Positions 31,928 through 36,344 of a stretch of 36,344 nucleotides of DNA are shown one piece after another. This stretch comes from Rhodobiaceae bacterium. Lineage in GTDB: Bacteria; Pseudomonadota; Alphaproteobacteria; Rhizobiales; Tepidamorphaceae. The stretch covers positions 1 to 36,344 of the forward strand of contig SKQW01000024.1 in NCBI GenBank assembly GCA_007118805.1. The letters are read 5' to 3'. Below the pieces are notes generated by a model. That model was not told the origin of the DNA and searched no databases. It saw only the letters and a program-made list of their open reading frames with translations. The position numbers and the translations under genes are program-made. Numbering within the stretch: the stretch's first letter is position 1; the number at the start of each line of letters is the position of its first letter.

Positions 31928-33016
31928 ATGACACCGGCCGCGACGGGGCAGGTCCGAAAGATCATCCATATCGACATGGATGCCTTCTTCGCGTCGGTCG
32001 AACAGCGCGACAATCCCGAATTGCGCGGCCGACCGGTGGCGGTCGGCGGGGCGCGGGCGCGGGGTGTGGTGGCGGCGGCGAGCTACGAGGCGCGGGTATT
32101 CGGGGTACGCTCGGCTATGGCCTCGCTCACCGCCCGGCGCAATTGCCCCGACATCATCTTCGTGCCGGCGCGCTTTGAGGTCTATCGGGAGATTTCTCGG
32201 CAGATCCGGGCAATCCTTAAGGAATATACCCCGCTCGTCGAACCGCCCTCCCTCGACGAGGCCTATCTCGATGTCACCGACAACCTGACAGGGCTTCCCA
32301 CGGCGACGGAGACGGCCAGACAGATCCGGTCGCGGATCCATGCCGAAACCGGGCTGACCGCCTCGGCCGGCGTGTCCTACAACAAGTTCCTGGCCAAGCT
32401 CGCCTCCGACGTGCACAAGCCCGACGGGCTCCATGTCATCACGCCCGAGGCGGGGCCGGCATTCGTTGAGACACTGCCGGTGAGCCGGTTTCACGGCGTC
32501 GGGCCGGCCACCGCCACCAAGATGAAGCGTCTCGGCATCCATACCGGCCGGGACCTACGCGACAGATCGCAGGCCTTTCTCGACAGCCATTTCGGCAAGG
32601 CGGGCCGGTTCTATTATTGGATTGCCCGCGGTATCGACGAGCGCCCGGTCACGCCCGACCGGGCGCGCAAGTCGATCGGCGCGGAGACCACCTTCAATGA
32701 AGACCTTTTTGTCTTCGAGGCGATGCGCGGCGCCCTCCGGCCCATCCTGGACAAGGTGTGGCGCCAGTGCGAGTCGGCCGGCATCCGCGGGCGCACCGTC
32801 ACCTTGAAGGTGAAATACGCGGATTTCCGGCAGATCACCCGGCGCCGGTCGCAGGCAACCCCCATTGCCTGCCGTGACGCCTTGGAGGCCACCGTCCTCG
32901 ATCTCCTGTCCCGGCTTATGCCGGCGGCCAAGGGTGTGCGGCTCCTGGGCGTCACGGTCTCCGGGCTCGACACCGGGCCGCAGCGCGCCGACCGGCAACT
33001 GAGCCTGCAGCTATGA
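31928..33016 (+). CDS. dinB: DNA polymerase IV (Y-family)
   Basis: A translesion polymerase of 362 residues. Active-site carboxylates are D16 (IIHIDMDAFFASVEQ), D110 and E111 (PPSLDEAYLDV). The steric-gate region follows D16. The C-terminus ends QLSLQL, which resembles a beta-clamp-binding motif. It is GC-rich like its neighbours with no sign of transfer. A GAGGGC site precedes the ATG. A near-consensus LexA box upstream suggests damage induction. It is divergent from the FAH-family gene. Confidence 0.95.
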   Translation: MTPAATGQVRKIIHIDMDAFFASVEQRDNPELRGRPVAVGGARARGVVAAASYEARVFGVRSAMASLTARRNCPDIIFVPARFEVYREISRQIRAILKEYTPLVEPPSLDEAYLDVTDNLTGLPTATETARQIRSRIHAETGLTASAGVSYNKFLAKLASDVHKPDGLHVITPEAGPAFVETLPVSRFHGVGPATATKMKRLGIHTGRDLRDRSQAFLDSHFGKAGRFYYWIARGIDERPVTPDRARKSIGAETTFNEDLFVFEAMRGALRPILDKVWRQCESAGIRGRTVTLKVKYADFRQITRRRSQATPIACRDALEATVLDLLSRLMPAAKGVRLLGVTVSGLDTGPQRADRQLSLQL

Positions 33017-33064
33017 GCAACGCGCGCCGTGAACGGCCCGCTTGTCCGCCCCTGCCCTTCAGCC

Positions 33065-33397
33065 TCATGCGCCATTCAGCCAGAAGCCGATGACCGTCCC
33101 AGCCGTCCCGTAGGCCCAGTTCTTGTCCTTCAGCTCATAGCGCCGGGTCAGGATCACGAACAGCGCGGCCAGGAGCGCCACCCCCGAAATGGCCGCCTTC
33201 ATGACGAAGAGTTCAGGCTCGGCAGGCAATGACGGCGCACGGTCAGACTGGTTGAAGCTTCGCAGCGCGGCTTCGGGGGCTGCTGCCGGGCCGCGCCCGA
33301 GCTGCGATAGCGATATCATGGCAAGCCCGGCCACGGTCATGGCGAACAGGCCGAACGCCTGTAGCGGCCTCGTGTTGAGAGAAGAAAGGATCGACAT
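33065..33397 (-). CDS. Small membrane protein of unknown function
   Basis: A strong AGGAGG lies five bases before the ATG at 33397, supporting a real gene of 110 residues. Two clear hydrophobic segments (about residues 13-32 and 67-84) and a shorter C-terminal one (YGTAGTVIGFWLNGA) surround a polar loop. The C-terminal WAYGTAGTVIGFWL is the kind of motif conserved in small alphaproteobacterial membrane proteins of unknown role. It lies between dinB and the DUF4239-like gene. Confidence 0.75.
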   Translation of the reverse strand: MSILSSLNTRPLQAFGLFAMTVAGLAMISLSQLGRGPAAAPEAALRSFNQSDRAPSLPAEPELFVMKAAISGVALLAALFVILTRRYELKDKNWAYGTAGTVIGFWLNGA

Positions 33398-33523
33398 CTC
33401 TGCCTCCTATGGCGTTGATTGACGATCCCAGCCTGCCAGGACCCAAGGTTTGCGGATGTGCAGTCGATCACGCGCCGGCCGTCCTGCGCCCTTCCTTTGG
33501 AGGCGATCAGACGGAATTGCGCG

Positions 33524-34294
33524 TCAATAGGCCGAAATGACCTCGATCAGTGGCTCAGGCGCGATGCGTATCGGCCCGTCAAAGGGCCGTTCATAGGCAG
33601 CGACCACGCTGATGGCGACGACGGCGGAGATCGTGAAGATGGCCAGCGCGGCGCGCTGCGGCTTGGACCGCTCCAGATGTACCGCGGCCAGCGCGATCTG
33701 CGTCATCAAGGCCAGCAGCAAGACAGCCGTCCAAGTCAGCTGCTCCGGTCCTTCGGCGCTCAGAGTCAACCGGTCCGCGCGGGCTTCCCGCAGGCGCAGA
33801 ACCTTGCGCAGCAGGTTGTCGTGCAGCGGCGCTGACAGTTCGGCATCCTCCCCCTTGAGGGCGACCTCGTAGAGCAACAGATCCGCGAGCGCCGTCGTCT
33901 CGGTCGAGCTTTCCTGATCCTGCATGCGCGGCCATTCGACGTCGACCACGCTCCTGGTGTAGTCGGCCACCGCGACGGCAACGCGGGAACCCTCCGGCAC
34001 GGCGACATCCGAGAGCTTGAGCAAGGCGGTCAACGCGTCGCGTTCGGCGATCACCGCGCGATGGCCGCGCGACTTCTTGTCCCAGACATCGGCGGCAAGG
34101 AAGGCCAGGAACAGCCCGAACAGTAGCGATACGACCGTGAAGAATGGCGCCACGATCCCGCGCCTTTCTTGGAAGCGCGCGGCCAGCGGCGAATGGTGAG
34201 TGAGCCAGTTCATCGCCATGGCGCTCAGCCCGAAGGTCAGCGTCACCGCCACGATCATCCAGAAGACCGGCAGATCGAGCCACAGATTGATCAC
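33524..34294 (-). CDS. DUF4239-like membrane protein
   Basis: The 256-residue protein has two N-terminal hydrophobic helices (LPVFWMIVAVTLTFGLSAM; FFTVVSLLFGLFLAFLAAD), a soluble helical region of about 100 residues, then two C-terminal helices (WTAVLLLALMTQIALAA; ALAIFTISAVVAISVVA). This architecture, with DVWDK after helix 2 and YERPFDG near the end, fits the bestrophin-like DUF4239 family, whose function is unknown. The start is a GTG at 34294 with no strong ribosome-binding site. It is alone between the small membrane gene and the oxidoreductase gene. Confidence 0.78.
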   Translation of the reverse strand: MINLWLDLPVFWMIVAVTLTFGLSAMAMNWLTHHSPLAARFQERRGIVAPFFTVVSLLFGLFLAFLAADVWDKKSRGHRAVIAERDALTALLKLSDVAVPEGSRVAVAVADYTRSVVDVEWPRMQDQESSTETTALADLLLYEVALKGEDAELSAPLHDNLLRKVLRLREARADRLTLSAEGPEQLTWTAVLLLALMTQIALAAVHLERSKPQRAALAIFTISAVVAISVVAAYERPFDGPIRIAPEPLIEVISAY

Positions 34295-34506
34295 CGGATG
34301 CGCGCCCCTTGCCCGTGACCGTCAGCATTGCCGCATGCCGAATCGGCAATGGACATAAGACAACGTCACGCCGGATTCGTCCATGTCGCCGGGAATGAGA
34401 GACTTGCAGGTTAAGAGGCCACGACCGCTTGGCTCCCCGGCGCCACGGTCGAACCGCCCATCCGCGCGGCCAGGCCATGCATCAAAGGAACCGCGCTCGC
34501 CAGAGC

Positions 34507-36344
34507 CTATTCGGCCGCTTCGAGCCAGGGCGCCGGGTCGGGGCTTTCGACCGGGCCATCCCAGCGGCGCAGGAGCGCGGTCTCGCGTTGTTCGGCCCTG
34601 GCGATATTGGCCGCCTTGACCGGTCCGTAGCCCCGGATCGACTGCGGCACGCGAGCAATCTCGACGGCGAGGCCGTGGCGCTCGCGAGTGAGGCCGGAAG
34701 CCAGTACGGCCAGGCGGGACTCAAACTCGGAGATCAGGCGGCGCTCGCGGCGGCGCTCCTCGCTGTAGCCGAGCGGATCGAGCAGGGTGCCGCGCAGGAA
34801 CTTCAGCTTCGACAGCCCCTTGAACAAGGTGAACACCCAGGGCCCGAAGATCATCTTGCGGGGCCGGCCGGTGCGCGGGTCAGTGCGCGCCAGGAGCGGC
34901 GGGGCAAGCTGCACGGAAACCTTGCCCGGATCGTCGAACTGGCGCTCGAGCGCCCGGCGGAACTCCGGCGCGGAGTAGAGCCGCGCGACCTCGTATTCGT
35001 CCTTGTAGGCCATCAGGCGAAACAGCGATTCCGCGGCCTCCCGTGTAAGCCGCAGCTCGCCGACGCCGAGTTCTTCCTCGGCTGTGCGCAGATGGGCCAC
35101 CGCGCGGCGAAAGCGCTCGGCGTAAGCCGCGTTCTGATAGCGGCGGAGCTCCTCGGCGAGGAACGAGATACGGGCATCGAGCGGCATATTCTCGACGGCG
35201 TCCTCGTCGCGCAGCACGCTGTCGAAGCGGCTCGGCTCGGCAGCCATTACGCGACCGGCGTGGAACGCCGTCTTGTTGGGGTCGACCGCAGCGCCGTTCA
35301 ATTCGATCGCCCGTTCGATCGCGTCCAGGCCGACCGGGACCATGCCGCGTTGCCAGGCATGGCCGAGAAGAATCATGTTGGCGTAGATGGCATCGCCGAG
35401 CAGGCGTTCGGCAAGGCGCGAGACGTCGACGCCGTCGGCGCGGAAAACGGCCTCCTGAAGGGTCCGAGCAAGGCGCCGGGTGTCGAAGCTCTGCGTCTGG
35501 TGGATGGCGAACTCCGCCGTCGGCGCCACCTGGGCGTTGTACACCGCGCGGGTGCGGTCCGGTGCGCAGAGCGCCAGGGTTTCCGCGCCGGCCGCCACCA
35601 GCAGATCGCCGGCGATCAGCCCATCGAGCTCGCCCACCGGCACGCGCGGGCCTTCAATATCAATGCCGGCGCGGGCCAAGCGCACATGCGAGGTGACCGG
35701 CCCGTTCTTCTGGGCAAGACCTGTCATATCGAGCGTGGCCGCCGCGAGCCCGTCGAGATGAGCGGCCATTGCCAGGACTGCCGCCGTTGTCGTCACCCCC
35801 ATGCCGCCAATGCCCGTGAACAGCAGATTGGTCGGCCGGTCGCCGAGGTGAATCTGCGGCACGGGGAGTTCGGCGGCGAGCGCCGCGACATCGAGGCCCT
35901 GATTGGCCGCCGTGGCGAGCCTGGCGCCGTCGACCACGACGAAGGATGGGCAGAAGCCCTTGGCGCAGGAATAGTCCTTGTTGCAGCTCGACTGGTTGAT
36001 CCGCCGCTTGCGCCCGAATGCGGTCTCTATCGGCTCGACCGAAATGCAGTTGGACTGCACCGAGCAGTCTCCGCAGTCCTCGCAGACCCGGGGGTTGATG
36101 AACAGGCGCGTGTTGGGATCCTCATGGGTGCCCTTCTTGCGCCGCCGGCGCTTCTCGGCGGCGCAGGTCTGGTCGTAAACGATGACCGATACATCCCGAT
36201 ACGCCTGGAGCTCGCGCTGCACCTCCATGAGATCGTCGCGGTGGCGCACCGGCACGCCGGCCGGCAGCGTCGCCTTGCGATAGGTCTCCGGACGCTCCGA
36301 AACCAGCACGATCCGGCCGACGCCCTCAGCGTGAAGCTGGGCGA
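34507..36344 (-). CDS. Indolepyruvate ferredoxin oxidoreductase, fused IorA-IorB type (N-terminal half beyond window edge)
   Basis: The frame is open to the right edge, so the visible ~612 residues are the C-terminal half of a protein normally near 1150. It begins within the thiamine-diphosphate-binding end of the alpha part (YDQTCAAEKRRRRKKG). It continues with Fe-S ligands in VCEDCGDCSVQSNC and NKDYSCAKGFCPSF. An IorB-like gamma domain follows (LLFTGIGGMGVTTTAAV), then a C-terminal helical domain of the DUF6537 type (RLTREAAESLFRLMAYKDEYE). The enzyme oxidatively decarboxylates aryl pyruvates from transaminated aromatic amino acids to acyl-CoA, reducing ferredoxin. Its position does not link it to other aromatic amino acid genes here. 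Confidence 0.9.
   Translation of the reverse strand, partial: AQLHAEGVGRIVLVSERPETYRKATLPAGVPVRHRDDLMEVQRELQAYRDVSVIVYDQTCAAEKRRRRKKGTHEDPNTRLFINPRVCEDCGDCSVQSNCISVEPIETAFGRKRRINQSSCNKDYSCAKGFCPSFVVVDGARLATAANQGLDVAALAAELPVPQIHLGDRPTNLLFTGIGGMGVTTTAAVLAMAAHLDGLAAATLDMTGLAQKNGPVTSHVRLARAGIDIEGPRVPVGELDGLIAGDLLVAAGAETLALCAPDRTRAVYNAQVAPTAEFAIHQTQSFDTRRLARTLQEAVFRADGVDVSRLAERLLGDAIYANMILLGHAWQRGMVPVGLDAIERAIELNGAAVDPNKTAFHAGRVMAAEPSRFDSVLRDEDAVENMPLDARISFLAEELRRYQNAAYAERFRRAVAHLRTAEEELGVGELRLTREAAESLFRLMAYKDEYEVARLYSAPEFRRALERQFDDPGKVSVQLAPPLLARTDPRTGRPRKMIFGPWVFTLFKGLSKLKFLRGTLLDPLGYSEERRRERRLISEFESRLAVLASGLTRERHGLAVEIARVPQSIRGYGPVKAANIARAEQRETALLRRWDGPVESPDPAPWLEAAE

Noticed and set aside
1-36344. 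CRISPR array, prophage, transposase, integrase or tRNA-borne attachment site
   Set aside because: No repeat-spacer pattern, no transposase or integrase frame and no duplicated tRNA end were found. tRNA-Val has no integrated element after it.
26070-36344. Toxin-antitoxin or phage-defence system among the small genes of the right half
   Set aside because: The small genes encode a secreted protein and membrane proteins with no toxin, antitoxin or nuclease motif, and they do not pair as two overlapping genes.

Overview
The window is high-GC, gene-dense chromosomal DNA from an alphaproteobacterium. A Hyphomicrobiales (Rhizobiales)-like organism is my best guess, but that rank is inference. The clues are the rlpA-dacC-tmk-holB-metG-tatD gene order, a GTTC-type SOS box candidate before dinB, a fused indolepyruvate ferredoxin oxidoreductase, and a two-subunit NAD-linked formate dehydrogenase of the Methylobacterium FDH1 layout. 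I see no insertion sequence, prophage, CRISPR array or rRNA. There is one tRNA gene, tRNA-Val(CAC).

Layout. (1) 1-7332, minus strand: a tightly packed housekeeping run, rlpA, a D-Ala-D-Ala carboxypeptidase homologue, tmk, holB, metG, tatD and a PhnP-like metallo-hydrolase cut by the left edge. Several of these genes overlap by one to four bases. The carboxypeptidase homologue keeps SxxK but has lost the Ser of SxN and the whole KTG box. (2) 7726-14484, plus strand: an orphan six-helix histidine kinase, cobS, a membrane-anchored retropepsin-like aspartic protease, a two-domain VOC protein, a phosphomannomutase/phosphoglucomutase and a MerR-type regulator, closed by two strong hairpins. (3) 14668-23503: an oxalate-to-CO2 module. 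On the minus strand are oxc, frc, a fused FdsG-FdsB subunit and the Mo/W catalytic subunit of formate dehydrogenase. A GntR/FCD regulator is divergent from oxc. A good sigma70-type oxc promoter carries a GTATAC core between its -35 and -10 boxes.

(4) 23568-27954, minus strand: dusA, an exported msrB-msrA pair, an Lrp/AsnC regulator with an Lrp-consensus palindrome in its own promoter, a uracil-DNA glycosylase family gene and a GST gene overlapping it by GTGA. (5) 28130-34294, mixed strands: an uncharacterised OB-fold plus membrane protein, gph, tRNA-Val, a small secreted protein, a VOC gene remnant, an FAH-family enzyme, dinB and two uncharacterised membrane proteins. (6) 34507-36344, minus strand: the C-terminal half of indolepyruvate ferredoxin oxidoreductase, cut by the right edge.

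How the genes work together. The clearest unit is oxalate catabolism. Frc makes oxalyl-CoA from formyl-CoA and oxalate, Oxc decarboxylates it back to formyl-CoA, and the released formate is oxidised by the adjacent dehydrogenase to give NADH and CO2. The second unit is the envelope and replication run of region 1. I found no strong evidence for an entirely new system. The most unusual item is the carboxypeptidase homologue with two of its three active-site motifs changed.
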